DNA of 64,000 nt from an uncultured Collinsella sp. Lineage in GTDB: Bacteria > Actinomycetota > Coriobacteriia > Coriobacteriales > Coriobacteriaceae. A program made the position numbers and the translations under genes. This document shows positions 8,199-17,211 of this stretch, piece by piece (positions within the stretch are counted from its first letter, which is position 1; the number at the start of each line of letters is the position of its first letter). The stretch is from assembly GCA_900754275.1 (NCBI GenBank), contig CAAECF010000109.1, forward strand, positions 6,387 to 70,386, read 5' to 3'. Under the pieces are notes generated by a model, which made no database searches, had not been told where the DNA came from, and worked only from the letters and a program-made list of their open reading frames with translations.

Positions 8199-9149
8199 TT
8201 AGCAGGAGAAGTCGACGCTGTCGATGATGTCCTTGAGGGCCTTGGCGGAGACGGTGAGCTCATGCTGCTCGTCGTCGTTCAGCGGCACGGGGACGCGGCA
8301 GACGACGCCGTCGCGGCCAACGACCGTCGGCATGGAGATGGCCAGATCGGACAGGCCATACTCGCCCACCATGAGCGAGGAAACGGGCAGAACGGTCTGC
8401 TCATCACGCATAACAGCGGTGCAGATGCGCTTAACGGCCATGGCGACGCCGTAGTAGGTGGCGTGCTTCTTCTCGATGATGGTGTAGGCGGAGTTCTTAA
8501 CGTCCTCGGCGATGCGCTTCTCGGCAGCCTCATGCTCCAGGTGGCCGTGAAGCTCGCAGAAGGTGTTCAGCGGCACGCCGGCAACCTGGGCGCTGGACCA
8601 AGCGACAAACTCGGAGTCGCCGTGCTCACCCATGACATAGGCCTGAACGTCGCGCGGGTCAACCTCGACGTGGGCACCAAGCATCTGCTGCAGACGGCCA
8701 GTGTCGAGCACGGTGCCGGAGCCGATGACGTGGCCCTCGGGCAGGCCGGACATCTTGATGGCGGCGTAGGTCAGAACATCGACCGGGTTGGAGACGATGA
8801 GCAGAATGCCATCGAAGCCGGACTTCTTAATCTCGGGGATAATGGACTTAAAGATGCTGACGTTCTTGTTGACCAGGTCCAGGCGGGTCTCACCGGGCTT
8901 CTGGGCAGCGCCAGCGGTGACGACGATCATGGCGGCGTCGGCGACATCGGAATAATCGCCGGCGTAGATCTTCATCGGCTCGGCAAACGTCATGCCGTGC
9001 GCGATATCCAGGGCCTCACCCTCGGCGCGGTTCTTGTCCACGTCGATGAGGACCATCTCGGAGAACAGACCGCTCTGCATCAGCGCGAACGCCGAAGACG
9101 AACCGACGAAACCGCAGCCGACAATAGCGACCTTCTTCTCGTTAACCAT
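8199..9149 (-). CDS. ldh: L-lactate dehydrogenase
   Basis: 316 aa; reduces pyruvate to L-lactate with NADH. Seen: the GCGFVG dinucleotide motif (residues 11-16), IDVDKN (the Asp selecting NAD), AQKPGETRLDLVNKN with the mobile-loop substrate residues, SNPVDVLTY, and the catalytic His in MGEHGDSE. The ATG at 9149 has GGGAG upstream; the open frame extends to 9227 without support. Own terminator downstream. Confidence 0.95.
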   Translation of the reverse strand: MVNEKKVAIVGCGFVGSSSAFALMQSGLFSEMVLIDVDKNRAEGEALDIAHGMTFAEPMKIYAGDYSDVADAAMIVVTAGAAQKPGETRLDLVNKNVSIFKSIIPEIKKSGFDGILLIVSNPVDVLTYAAIKMSGLPEGHVIGSGTVLDTGRLQQMLGAHVEVDPRDVQAYVMGEHGDSEFVAWSSAQVAGVPLNTFCELHGHLEHEAAEKRIAEDVKNSAYTIIEKKHATYYGVAMAVKRICTAVMRDEQTVLPVSSLMVGEYGLSDLAISMPTVVGRDGVVCRVPVPLNDDEQHELTVSAKALKDIIDSVDFSC

Positions 9150-9174
9150 TAGAAACTCCCATCTCACTCCACAA

Positions 9175-9207
9175 ACAAGCCGCCCGGGAACGACCCGAGC
9201 GGCTTGT
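9175..9207 (-). terminator. GC-rich hairpin between the aminotransferase gene and ldh
   Basis: ACAAGCCGC and GCGGCTTGT form a 9-bp stem, extended by an inner CGGG/CCCG pairing. TTTG follows in the minus direction. It could terminate the upstream aminotransferase transcript or lie in the ldh leader. The 143 bases between it and the aminotransferase stop also hold a CGAAA-TCGG-TTTCG palindrome (9311-9324) whose meaning is unclear. Confidence 0.5.
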
Positions 9208-9350
9208 CGTAATCCCAATACATCCAATCGGGACTTTGATTATGCTCCTATTCGCAGCCAAAAATCGACCGTTTACCGAAATTGTTTGCAGAATTCGTAA
9301 AATAACTGCACGAAATCGGTTTCGATATATTGACGAGCCAAAATAGCTTT

Positions 9351-10514
9351 CTAATACAGGCCCGCCTCGCGAATGGCCTCGACAGCCAAAGCGATCTGGT
9401 CGGGCGGCAAGACCAGCGCCATGCGCACGTGCCCCTCGCCCGAAGGACCAAAGCTCGCGCCCGGCGTCACCACAACGCCGGCCTTCTCCATAAGCTCCTC
9501 GCAAAACGCCATGGAATCGGTGCGGCCACCGGGAAGCTTGGCCCACACAAACATAGAGCCATGCGCGTTGGGGCGCTCCCAGCCCAAGCCCTCAAGACCG
9601 TCGCACAGGGCATCGCGGCGCTCCTGGTACTTCAGACGCTGCGCCTCGACCTCATCGCGCGGACCGTTCAGGCAGGCGATGGCGGCCTTCTGGATCGGGA
9701 AGAACATGCCAAAGTCGATCTGGCCGCGCAGCTTGGCAAAGGCCGAGACCACGTCCTCTCGGCCGACCAAAAAGCCGATGCGGGCACCGGTGACGTTAAA
9801 CGACTTGGAGAGCGAGAAGAACTCAACGCCCACCTCGAGCGCGCCGGGGTACTGCAAGAAGCTGCCGCCCGGCTCGCCGTTGAACACGATGTCGGAGTAT
9901 GCGTTGTCGTGAACGATCAGCAGGTCGTGCTCGCGGGCAAAAGCGATGATCTCCTCGTAGATCTCGGGCGTGCCCACCGAGCCCACCGGGTTGGCGGGCA
10001 GCGACACGATCATGTACTTGGCACGATCGGCCACCTCGGGATCGATGCCCGCCACATAGGGCAGGTAATTGTGCTCCGCCACCAGCGGATAATACTCGAG
10101 TTTGGCGTCGGCGATCTTGGCCCCCGCCTCAAAAACCGGGTAGCACGGATCGGGAACCAAAATGGTGTCACCCGGATCGAGCAGGGCCAGGCCCAAATGG
10201 CCCACGCCCTCCTGCGTGCCGTTGCACGACTGCACCATGGACGGCGTAATGCCCGAAACGCCAAAGCGACGCTCATAGTAATCGCACACAGCTTGCTTGA
10301 GTTCGGGCAGGTCGCGCAGGGCATACTTCCACATCTCGGGATCTTGGGCTGCCTGCGTGAGCGCCTCGACCACGTGGTCGTACGGCTTAAAGTCGGGCGT
10401 GCCCACGCTCATGTTGTAAATGGTCTTGCCCTGAGCCTTCAGCGCAAGCAGTTTGTTGTTGAGCGAGGCGAAGACCTCCGCGCTAAAGCGGTCGAGACGC
10501 TGCGATGCCTGCAT
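9351..10514 (-). CDS. class I/II aminotransferase, DapL/PatA-like
   Basis: 387-aa PLP aminotransferase. The PLP lysine is in SLSKSFNVTGARIGF, with the substrate/PLP motif GTPDFKPYDH near the N-terminus, PDPCYPVFE mid-chain and VRMALVLP at the end. The best resemblance is to the LL-DAP/PatA aminotransferase group. With DapH and the M20 deacetylase nearby, a role as N-acetyl-LL-DAP aminotransferase is reasonable but inferred; aspartate or alanine aminotransferase are alternatives. The ATG at 10514 has AAAGGTGG upstream; the frame opens at 10604. Confidence 0.85.
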   Translation of the reverse strand: MQASQRLDRFSAEVFASLNNKLLALKAQGKTIYNMSVGTPDFKPYDHVVEALTQAAQDPEMWKYALRDLPELKQAVCDYYERRFGVSGITPSMVQSCNGTQEGVGHLGLALLDPGDTILVPDPCYPVFEAGAKIADAKLEYYPLVAEHNYLPYVAGIDPEVADRAKYMIVSLPANPVGSVGTPEIYEEIIAFAREHDLLIVHDNAYSDIVFNGEPGGSFLQYPGALEVGVEFFSLSKSFNVTGARIGFLVGREDVVSAFAKLRGQIDFGMFFPIQKAAIACLNGPRDEVEAQRLKYQERRDALCDGLEGLGWERPNAHGSMFVWAKLPGGRTDSMAFCEELMEKAGVVVTPGASFGPSGEGHVRMALVLPPDQIALAVEAIREAGLY

Positions 10515-10632
10515 GGTGCCACCTTTCGATATGAAAAACGCGGCGCTCCGACAAGAGCGCCGCGCGATACGGGCCATCAGATTGCAAAAGTGTAACGCTT
10601 GCAACCCCCGTATTGGTTCAATTTAGCCAACC

Positions 10633-12633
10633 TTAGTCAATCGGATCGAGCGCATCGATCTGCGCAAGCCACAGACGTGAGCTGGCGTCACTCGGCATAC
10701 GCCAATCGCCGCGCGGACTGAGCGTCACCGAGCCCACCTTGGGACCATCGGGCAGGCAGCTGCGCTTAAACTGCTGGGCAAAGAAGCGACGATAGAACGT
10801 ACGCAACCACGTGTGGACGGTCTTGACGTCGTAGACGCCCTCGAAGCTCTTGAGCGCCATGCGGTAGATCTTGCCCGGCTCAAAGCCAAAACGCAGCAGG
10901 TAGTAGAGGAAGTAGTCGTGCAACTCGTACGGGCCCACCAAATCCTCGGTCTTCTGCGCAATCTCGCCGTCGCCCGTGGGCGGCAGAAGCTCGGGGGACA
11001 CCGGCGTATCGAGGATATCGAGCAAGACCTCGGCAATGCGCCCGCCAAAGACATCGGCGGCATAGCGTACCAGATGGCGCACAAGCGTCTTGGGCACGCT
11101 CGCGTTGACGGCGTACATGCTCATGTGGTCGCCGTTATAGGTAGCCCAGCCGAGCGCCAGCTCCGACAGGTCGCCCGTGCCAATGACAAAACCGCCAGCC
11201 TGGTTGGCCAGATCCATCAGAATCTGCGTACGCTCGCGCGCCTGGCTGTTCTCGTAGGTCACGTCCTGCACAGCTGGATCATGCTCAATGTCCTTGAAGT
11301 GCTGCTCCACAGCCGCGTGGATCGAAACCTCGCGGAAGCTCACACCCAGGTCGCGGGCGAGCGACTCGGCATTCGACTTGGTGCGATGCGTCGTGCCGAA
11401 GCCGGGCATGGACACGGCTGTGATACCAGTGCGCGGCAGCCCCAGTGCATCGAAGGCACGCACGGTCACAAGCAGCGCTAGCGTGGAGTCCAAGCCGCCC
11501 GAAAGGCCGATAACCGCAGCCTTGGTACCCGTGTGGGCAAGGCGGGTCTTGAGGCCCGCAGTCTGCAGATCGAGGATCGTCTCGCAGCGCTCGGCCAAGT
11601 CGCCGTGGTCGGCCGGCACAAAGGGCGCGCGCGGGAAAACGCGGTCGATATCGCAGGCATCGCGCAGGACGGGCTCTTTGGCCAGCACGCCCTCAAATGA
11701 AAACTCAACAGTCGTGGCCTCAGGCGCATCGTCCGCGCGCGTCCACGTCGTCGAGCGACGGCGCTCGGCAACCAGACGGTCGAGGTCAACATCGGCGATG
11801 GCCATATCGCAGGTAAGCAGTTTGGTCGCGGCGAGCTTGGAGCCGTTTTCGTAGACGAGGTTCTCGCCCGCAAAGACCATGTCGGTCGTGGACTCGCCCT
11901 CGCTCGCATCTGCATAGGCATAGGCACAGTACAGGCGCGCGCTCTGGTTGGATATGAGGCTGCGTCGGTAATCTGCCTTGCCGATAATCTCGTCCGAGGC
12001 CGACGGGTTGAGGATCACCGTCGCACCGGCAAGCGCCATCTCGGTCGAAGGGGGCGCCGGCACCCACAGGTCCTCGCAGACCTCAACGCCCAGCACCATA
12101 TCCTCGGCACCCTCGTCACAGCAGCGGTAGACAAGCTCCGAACCCAGCGGAACCGGACCCTGACCGGCAAACTCGACCCACACGGGATCTGCGGGCGCCG
12201 GAGCAAACCAGCGGCGCTCGTAGAACTCGCCATAGTTGGGCAGATACTTCTTGGCCGTGAGGCCCAAAAGCTCGCCCGCGCAGCACACGGCGGCGCAGTT
12301 GTAGATATTCTCGGCAACTGCAACGGGAAGACCGATAGTAAAGACAATCGGCAGCTCACGAGTCTCATCGAGGATATGCACCAAAGCAGCCTCGCAGGCA
12401 TGCAGTAATGTGCGGTTATGGAACAGATCGGCCGCGGTATAGCCGCACAAGTTGAGCTCGGGCAGTACCAGCGCGCGAACGCCGCGCTCAACAGCCGCGC
12501 GAACAGCCGCTAACGCAACCTCGGCATTGCCCTCGACATCGGCCACGCGAATCTGCGGCGACGCCGCCGCCACACGCAAAAAGCCATCGTTCTTATTAGC
12601 CGAAACGCAGCATTGCCTTGTTGATCTGGACAC
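10633..12633 (-). CDS. nadE: glutamine-dependent NAD+ synthetase
   Basis: 666 aa, typical of the two-domain NadE. The N-terminal nitrilase-type glutaminase carries LPELNLCGYTAADLF (Glu), KKYLPNYGEFYE (Lys) and VCEDLWVP (Cys). The C-terminal synthetase has the P-loop IGLSGGLDSTLAL near 365 and GTGDLSELALGW. It amidates deamido-NAD using ammonia channelled from glutamine. The GTG start at 12633 has AAGGGG 7 nt upstream. The 130 bp upstream hold its leader, then the terminator of the neighbouring cassette. Confidence 0.95.
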   Translation of the reverse strand: MSRSTRQCCVSANKNDGFLRVAAASPQIRVADVEGNAEVALAAVRAAVERGVRALVLPELNLCGYTAADLFHNRTLLHACEAALVHILDETRELPIVFTIGLPVAVAENIYNCAAVCCAGELLGLTAKKYLPNYGEFYERRWFAPAPADPVWVEFAGQGPVPLGSELVYRCCDEGAEDMVLGVEVCEDLWVPAPPSTEMALAGATVILNPSASDEIIGKADYRRSLISNQSARLYCAYAYADASEGESTTDMVFAGENLVYENGSKLAATKLLTCDMAIADVDLDRLVAERRRSTTWTRADDAPEATTVEFSFEGVLAKEPVLRDACDIDRVFPRAPFVPADHGDLAERCETILDLQTAGLKTRLAHTGTKAAVIGLSGGLDSTLALLVTVRAFDALGLPRTGITAVSMPGFGTTHRTKSNAESLARDLGVSFREVSIHAAVEQHFKDIEHDPAVQDVTYENSQARERTQILMDLANQAGGFVIGTGDLSELALGWATYNGDHMSMYAVNASVPKTLVRHLVRYAADVFGGRIAEVLLDILDTPVSPELLPPTGDGEIAQKTEDLVGPYELHDYFLYYLLRFGFEPGKIYRMALKSFEGVYDVKTVHTWLRTFYRRFFAQQFKRSCLPDGPKVGSVTLSPRGDWRMPSDASSRLWLAQIDALDPID

Positions 12634-12763
12634 TGGAGGCCCCTTCTACCCTGAGATTCAGTCTAACGGACGTTCACATATCTCTAACTAGCCAAAGCAA
12701 CCTCCCAGTTTACTGAGAGGCCAACCTGTGCTAAAAGCATGTATTTCAAAAATATCTTTAATT

Positions 12764-12799
12764 AAAAAAGGAGAAATCGATAATCGACTTCTCCTTTAA
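12764..12799 (-). terminator. terminator of the radical SAM/peptide cassette
   Basis: On the minus strand AAAGGAGAAGTCGAT and ATCGATTTCTCCTTT form a long stem with a one-base loop, followed by TTTAATT. It lies 22 bp after the peptide stop and closes the AT-rich operon. Confidence 0.85.
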
Positions 12800-12821
12800 G
12801 CGAGGCGAGTAAATTCCGAAA

Positions 12822-12932
12822 CTAATGGCAGAATTTATCCATGTAGTCCTCAAAGTCGAACACTTCCACCACGACGCCCTCTTCCTGAAACTCTTTCAGT
12901 TGCTCCAAGAGATCTTTGTTAATAACGTCCAT
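12822..12932 (-). CDS. 36-aa peptide, candidate RiPP precursor
   Basis: A short frame with a textbook ribosome site (GAGGAGG, 7 nt before ATG). The N-terminal half (MDVINKDLLEQLKEFQEEG) looks like an amphipathic leader helix. The C-terminal half is Val/Phe/Asp/Tyr-rich and ends DYMDKFCH, with a single Cys next to the last residue. It starts 13 nt after the radical SAM stop and is followed by the operon terminator. Small peptide plus radical SAM protein plus exporter is the usual architecture of ribosomally made, modified peptides. Existence as a gene is well supported; modification and core boundary are unknown. Confidence 0.75.
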   Translation of the reverse strand: MDVINKDLLEQLKEFQEEGVVVEVFDFEDYMDKFCH

Positions 12933-12945
12933 GCAGAAACCTCCT

Positions 12946-15267
12946 CTATCTAATCAATTGTAGTATATCTGCTTTCATGCAATTATCAACCAACTTGTTT
13001 AATTGCTCCTCGTTTGCCGATAGTCCCTCTTTTTTCAAAATGTCGCGCACCTCGTTCTTAGTAATCGGCTTTTCAAACAACGAAAGCAAAGCGAACGAAA
13101 AATCATTAACCGCACACATTCTATGGGTGGCACAACTCAGCAGTACTCTTAACCCCTCTTTTGAGCGTCCGACTTCTTTCACAAACGAACTTTTAACCAA
13201 TTGAAAACCATTATCGTGCATTACATAATCGGCATCGATATTTGTATTCAGCAATCCATAATGCAACAGTTCTTCTATCGCCCTTGTCAGCTCGAGGTCG
13301 CCCTGATCAAGGATAAGAGAAATGCTACAATCGGCCTCCAATAAACGGGCCAACTTAAGGTATACCAACTGGGAAACAGCATAGACATGATGGTATTCAG
13401 AATTATAGAAGTAGGCAAATGGCTCAACGAGCACGACAGAGGTCTTGGAATCCAGCCAGATTCGATCAGCTGGATTTAGACTAGTTAGCCGTCGCTTTAC
13501 TTTGGTCAAATGTCCCTTATACCTGACAGCGTGAATAGAATCTAGGATCCAGGTCACCTCTGAAATATGAAGCCGCTGGGGCAAGTCAATTGTGTCGCTA
13601 CCGTTTATGACCTCTTGCATATAAAAATCAATATGATGCTCATCAGATAAGGATTTTGCTTCATTTAAAGTTAAACCAGTGCCTGAAACATAATCCACTT
13701 CGAGGCGCAAATCCTCATATTGGGACTTCGGCATTACAGAGACACCATACTTATCGGGATGATTCCAAACATCCGACCCCATAACGAGACCAAAATTCGT
13801 AAATCCTCTCGTGGAATATGGAACACCACATACCTGTTTTGAATAATTCAAAACATTCTCTGTATAAGCTAAGGTGTTCAGAGCCTCTTCTTTAGTTTCG
13901 GTCGGAAAGCCAATCATAAAGAATAGATGAACAGGAATACCCGCATTGAGACAATCATGGATATTGCGATCAATCCAATCAACTCTCGTGTTCTTCTTCA
14001 TTAGATCAAGAACTCTTTGGTTGTATGACTCGAGGCCAAACTGAATCTGCCTACATCCACTTTGGTATATCTTGTTGAAAACGTCTGTACTTAGGGTTGG
14101 AGAGAACCTCGTTTCTCCATGCCAGAAAAACGTTTTTCCCGATGCGTTTATTTCATCCGCGAGTTGCTCCATTCTTTTGCCTTCGAATGTTTCATCCACA
14201 AAAGAGAAAACTCTCGTGCCGTATTTTTCATTTAACCGACACATTATTTCAAATACTCTCGATATAGGCATCTTTCGGTAACAACCACCGGTAGCACCGG
14301 GAATGGTGCAGAAGGCGCAATGATTAAAACACTGCCTAGAGGAATAAACCGGCAATATTAACTCAGGCATGAAGTATTTAGAAAGGGCGAAGCCATCGAA
14401 ATCGGGAACTGTATCGTTGATAAATGTTTGCTCAATCCGATGGTTTTTATATATCTTTCCACCTTTAGCATGGCAAAGGTTTGGAACACAGTCGAGATTG
14501 TCATCACCAGAGTCAAGAGCCTCAAGAAGACGTGCAAGCGGCTCTTCGCCGTCATACATCATTATCGAATCAATGTATTCAAAAAAGGGATGCCATTCTT
14601 TCATGCAGTCATCTGCTAAACGAGTAATGTAATTGCCGCCCAATGAGACGTGTTTAACAGATGGACATTCTTCTTTAATCAGTTTCGCTAACGTAACTGC
14701 AGAAATCAATTGGAAACAGCCGCTCACCGAAATCCCAATAAACTCGATTTTTTCCCTCTGAATACGCTTAAGAAAGGCAGTTTCATAGAAGGAAATAAAC
14801 GGATTATGCAAGGTATCCGCAAGCGATTTCATTATTTCTGGTGTCGAATAATAATCATAGGGCAGATCTATGGAGTTGAACGTGTATTTAACTCCATATG
14901 AGACGTGATTTATGATATAGAGTGCATTTCTAAAAATGTTTTCAGCATATTGTCTTTCTTTTAGATTAAAGTATCTCTTCGATCTGAAAATATCTTTTGC
15001 CTCGTCAACATTAAGTGCTGACTTTTGTATCAACTCGATTGTTAATTGAACATTCGAACTAAACGAATCCTTTGATTCCCGATACCTTTTACAGCACTCT
15101 TCGACATGTCTAAAAGATAGGAGGTCATCGTAAAATTCCACGTTTAAGTCAACAATGTCAACTTTGTATTGTTCAACCTCTTGAAGATATGACTTCAAAA
15201 CAGGCAAGGCAAGATACGGCCCCACTGGACTCCATCCTGGGGGAAATACTAAAAGCGTTTTAGGCAT
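12946..15267 (-). CDS. B12-binding-type radical SAM protein, putative peptide maturase
   Basis: 773 aa. Residues 1-270 resemble a B12-binding domain with a large helical insert (FPPGWSPVGPYLALPVLKSYL at the start; SLGGNYITRLADD and MMYDGEEPLARLLEAL near its end). The DxHxxG cobalamin-ligand motif is not evident. The radical SAM core begins with CFNHCAFC near 315, the Cx3Cx2C ligating [4Fe-4S]. The last 150 residues hold two winged-helix-like segments resembling PqqD/RRE folds. AT-rich compared with flanking genes. No clear ribosome site; starts 7 nt after the MFS stop, so probably coupled. It likely modifies the 36-aa peptide; C-methylation or cross-linking are possibilities. Confidence 0.8.
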   Translation of the reverse strand: MPKTLLVFPPGWSPVGPYLALPVLKSYLQEVEQYKVDIVDLNVEFYDDLLSFRHVEECCKRYRESKDSFSSNVQLTIELIQKSALNVDEAKDIFRSKRYFNLKERQYAENIFRNALYIINHVSYGVKYTFNSIDLPYDYYSTPEIMKSLADTLHNPFISFYETAFLKRIQREKIEFIGISVSGCFQLISAVTLAKLIKEECPSVKHVSLGGNYITRLADDCMKEWHPFFEYIDSIMMYDGEEPLARLLEALDSGDDNLDCVPNLCHAKGGKIYKNHRIEQTFINDTVPDFDGFALSKYFMPELILPVYSSRQCFNHCAFCTIPGATGGCYRKMPISRVFEIMCRLNEKYGTRVFSFVDETFEGKRMEQLADEINASGKTFFWHGETRFSPTLSTDVFNKIYQSGCRQIQFGLESYNQRVLDLMKKNTRVDWIDRNIHDCLNAGIPVHLFFMIGFPTETKEEALNTLAYTENVLNYSKQVCGVPYSTRGFTNFGLVMGSDVWNHPDKYGVSVMPKSQYEDLRLEVDYVSGTGLTLNEAKSLSDEHHIDFYMQEVINGSDTIDLPQRLHISEVTWILDSIHAVRYKGHLTKVKRRLTSLNPADRIWLDSKTSVVLVEPFAYFYNSEYHHVYAVSQLVYLKLARLLEADCSISLILDQGDLELTRAIEELLHYGLLNTNIDADYVMHDNGFQLVKSSFVKEVGRSKEGLRVLLSCATHRMCAVNDFSFALLSLFEKPITKNEVRDILKKEGLSANEEQLNKLVDNCMKADILQLIR

Positions 15268-15274
15268 ATCAACG

Positions 15275-16459
15275 TCACATCTTTCGCAAATAATTCAATT
15301 GAAACACAACTACCATCATAATTGAAAATACACCAAGTCCTGTAACGAGAATTGAGAACATCGCGATGCTCGTGAACAGCGAAACAAGGAGTGTTGAAAT
15401 AACAACAGCAACCGATTGCAAAGACTCCCTAATTGAAAACAGGCTTATCGATTCAGATTCGTCTCTCGCCAAATCCTGCAGCGATGTTATGAGAAGCACA
15501 TCTTGAATGGCGTTTCCGGCACCGACGATAAAAAGGAAAATAAACGATATCCCAGACGCATAGCGATAGCCAAACGCCAGATACGCACCGAGCGCAAGAT
15601 ACGTCACAAAACAATATGATTTAACGCAATCGGAACCACTAATTAAACGACCATATATTGTATTTCCGAACAACAGTCCGATTGTAAGACTACTCTGAAG
15701 GAATCCGTATTGTATCGATGACGAGTCAAATTGCAATTGCGCAATAGCTGGCAAAAGAGAATTCAGAGAGCCGAATGCCACACCACTAGAAATATCGATT
15801 AATAGGAAACCAATTGCCAAGTGCTTCGCGCTAAGATCACTAAATGCAGTCCTGTTTTTTTCATTTTTGCTTATCCCCTCTTTATCATTAACCTCGATAA
15901 CCGACGGAACATCTCGCAGCAACCAGAACGACGCGGCAAAAGAAAGCGCGTCTAATGCAAGAACAGCCTCCGCCCCAAATTGAGCGACAACAAAACCGCC
16001 GGCAACTGGCCCCAGAACCATCATCAAATTCTGCAGAAACCCAAACGAATTATTAATTACGTCGCGATTGATACTATTCGTATTGGCTCTTAACAACGAG
16101 TAAAAGCAGGGCATTTCAACCGTTCGGCAAAGCGATACCGCGCACGTAATAGCAAACATACTCCATTTACTATCAACAAAAATATAGCAAACGAATAATC
16201 CCGCGCGAATTAAGTCTGCCAATCTCATGGCCTGCAGTGTCCCGATACCCATCTTCTGAGGCAGCTGCGCGAGCGCAACTGAAAACAGAGAGGGGGCAAA
16301 TCTGCAGCAGACCATCAAAGCAGTTGCAGAAACATCGTGAGTTACCTCGTAAATCAGCATTGGCAAAGCAATATTCGCACACCAATTGCCTATTTCGCTT
16401 ATCCCTCTAGCAATATATAGGACCCGAACCGGACGGCTAGCTCTCAATACCGTGAACAT
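15275..16459 (-). CDS. MFS transporter, probable exporter of the cassette product
   Basis: 394 aa with about 12 hydrophobic segments and MFS-type charged loops (RLADLIRAG, GNTIYGRLISG). Resembles the MFS_3/enterobactin-exporter-like drug efflux type. The start at 16459 overlaps the DUF2087 gene; GAGG precedes it. The gene shares the AT-rich composition of the cassette, so export of a modified peptide or self-immunity is the natural guess. Substrate is not shown by the sequence. Confidence 0.8.
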   Translation of the reverse strand: MFTVLRASRPVRVLYIARGISEIGNWCANIALPMLIYEVTHDVSATALMVCCRFAPSLFSVALAQLPQKMGIGTLQAMRLADLIRAGLFVCYIFVDSKWSMFAITCAVSLCRTVEMPCFYSLLRANTNSINRDVINNSFGFLQNLMMVLGPVAGGFVVAQFGAEAVLALDALSFAASFWLLRDVPSVIEVNDKEGISKNEKNRTAFSDLSAKHLAIGFLLIDISSGVAFGSLNSLLPAIAQLQFDSSSIQYGFLQSSLTIGLLFGNTIYGRLISGSDCVKSYCFVTYLALGAYLAFGYRYASGISFIFLFIVGAGNAIQDVLLITSLQDLARDESESISLFSIRESLQSVAVVISTLLVSLFTSIAMFSILVTGLGVFSIMMVVVFQLNYLRKM

Positions 16460-16718
16460 CACGATTAACCTCGTATTTCAGGCCTCGCTCATCCCTTAAT
16501 AGGAATCCATAATCAACCAAGTACCGCCTCAACACGGCATAATCAGGATAGAGCTGTGACAGCACACGATTAACCTGAAGCTCCGTATAACTTGTATTTA
16601 ATTCAAAGAAAGAGACGGCCCATAGCAGCATGATTCTTTTATAGCTTTCCTTTTTTGGAATTGAAACCAGCTCGCCATTCTTGAGAAATCGTTTTTTAAA
16701 GTCTATTAGCTCATCCAT
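16437..16718 (-). CDS. DUF2087 small protein, possible cassette regulator
   Basis: 93 aa matching DUF2087: IPKKESYKRIMLLWAVSFFE, then YTELQVNRVLSQLYPDYAVLRRYLVDYGFLLRD, with a winged-helix look. DUF2087 often sits at the end of transcriptional regulators, so a regulatory or peptide-binding role is possible. First gene of the AT-rich operon; ATG at 16718 has GGAGG 6 nt upstream. The 79 bp upstream hold two GCGTATG direct repeats (in 16728-16766, minus strand) that could be a binding site. Confidence 0.7.
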   Translation of the reverse strand: MDELIDFKKRFLKNGELVSIPKKESYKRIMLLWAVSFFELNTSYTELQVNRVLSQLYPDYAVLRRYLVDYGFLLRDERGLKYEVNRDVHGIES

Positions 16719-16797
16719 TCACATCCTCCATTTCATACGCATCTAATACTAAAAATGCATACGCTTTAGGTCATCGCATTCGGCTTCTATATTCGAA

Positions 16798-17037
16798 CTA
16801 AACTCGAACTAATCTAAATGATTTGCTCAAACACTCTTCGAAAGCTCGTTTTTCACTCTGAGTAAAACGCCCTTCCCAGTCAGTCCACGAACAGGAAGGC
16901 AACTCACAGCGAGCGGAGTCGAAGCCCTCTGCCGTCGGTCGTTCAAAATGCACGACAACCTTTTCGATATCCCCATCTGTAATCAGGTCAGAATGAACGA
17001 CCTCGGTACCGTCTTCGAATGTCATATACGGGTACAT
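16798..17037 (-). CDS. 79-aa conserved hypothetical protein
   Basis: The supported part of a longer open frame starts at ATG 17037 with GAGGTGG about 8 nt upstream. It begins MYPYMTFEDGTEVVHSDL and has IEKVVVHFERPTAEGFDSA and SCSWTDWEGRF segments. Acidic, soluble, no membrane segment. I recall similar small proteins in Firmicutes mobile regions but assign no function. It borders the AT-rich cassette, has its own start and diverges from the next gene. Confidence 0.6.
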   Translation of the reverse strand: MYPYMTFEDGTEVVHSDLITDGDIEKVVVHFERPTAEGFDSARCELPSCSWTDWEGRFTQSEKRAFEECLSKSFRLVRV

Positions 17038-17211
17038 CACGTAAACCACCTCGCAATCGTAAATCCAGTTTAGCATCAAGCTATTGCACCAAAGACAGCA
17101 AGCCCCCTTGATGAGTTGATGGTATCTGTTAAATGTCACGTACGATTCGCATCTGGTGGGTACCCTGATGGCTACACGAAACGAAGCAGATTTACACCGG
17201 GAGGACCCCGT

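Noticed and set aside
9311..9324. CGAAA-TCGG-TTTCG palindrome upstream of ldh, considered as a Rex operator
   Set aside because: Does not match the TTGTGA-N6-TCACAA Rex consensus; left as an unexplained palindrome.
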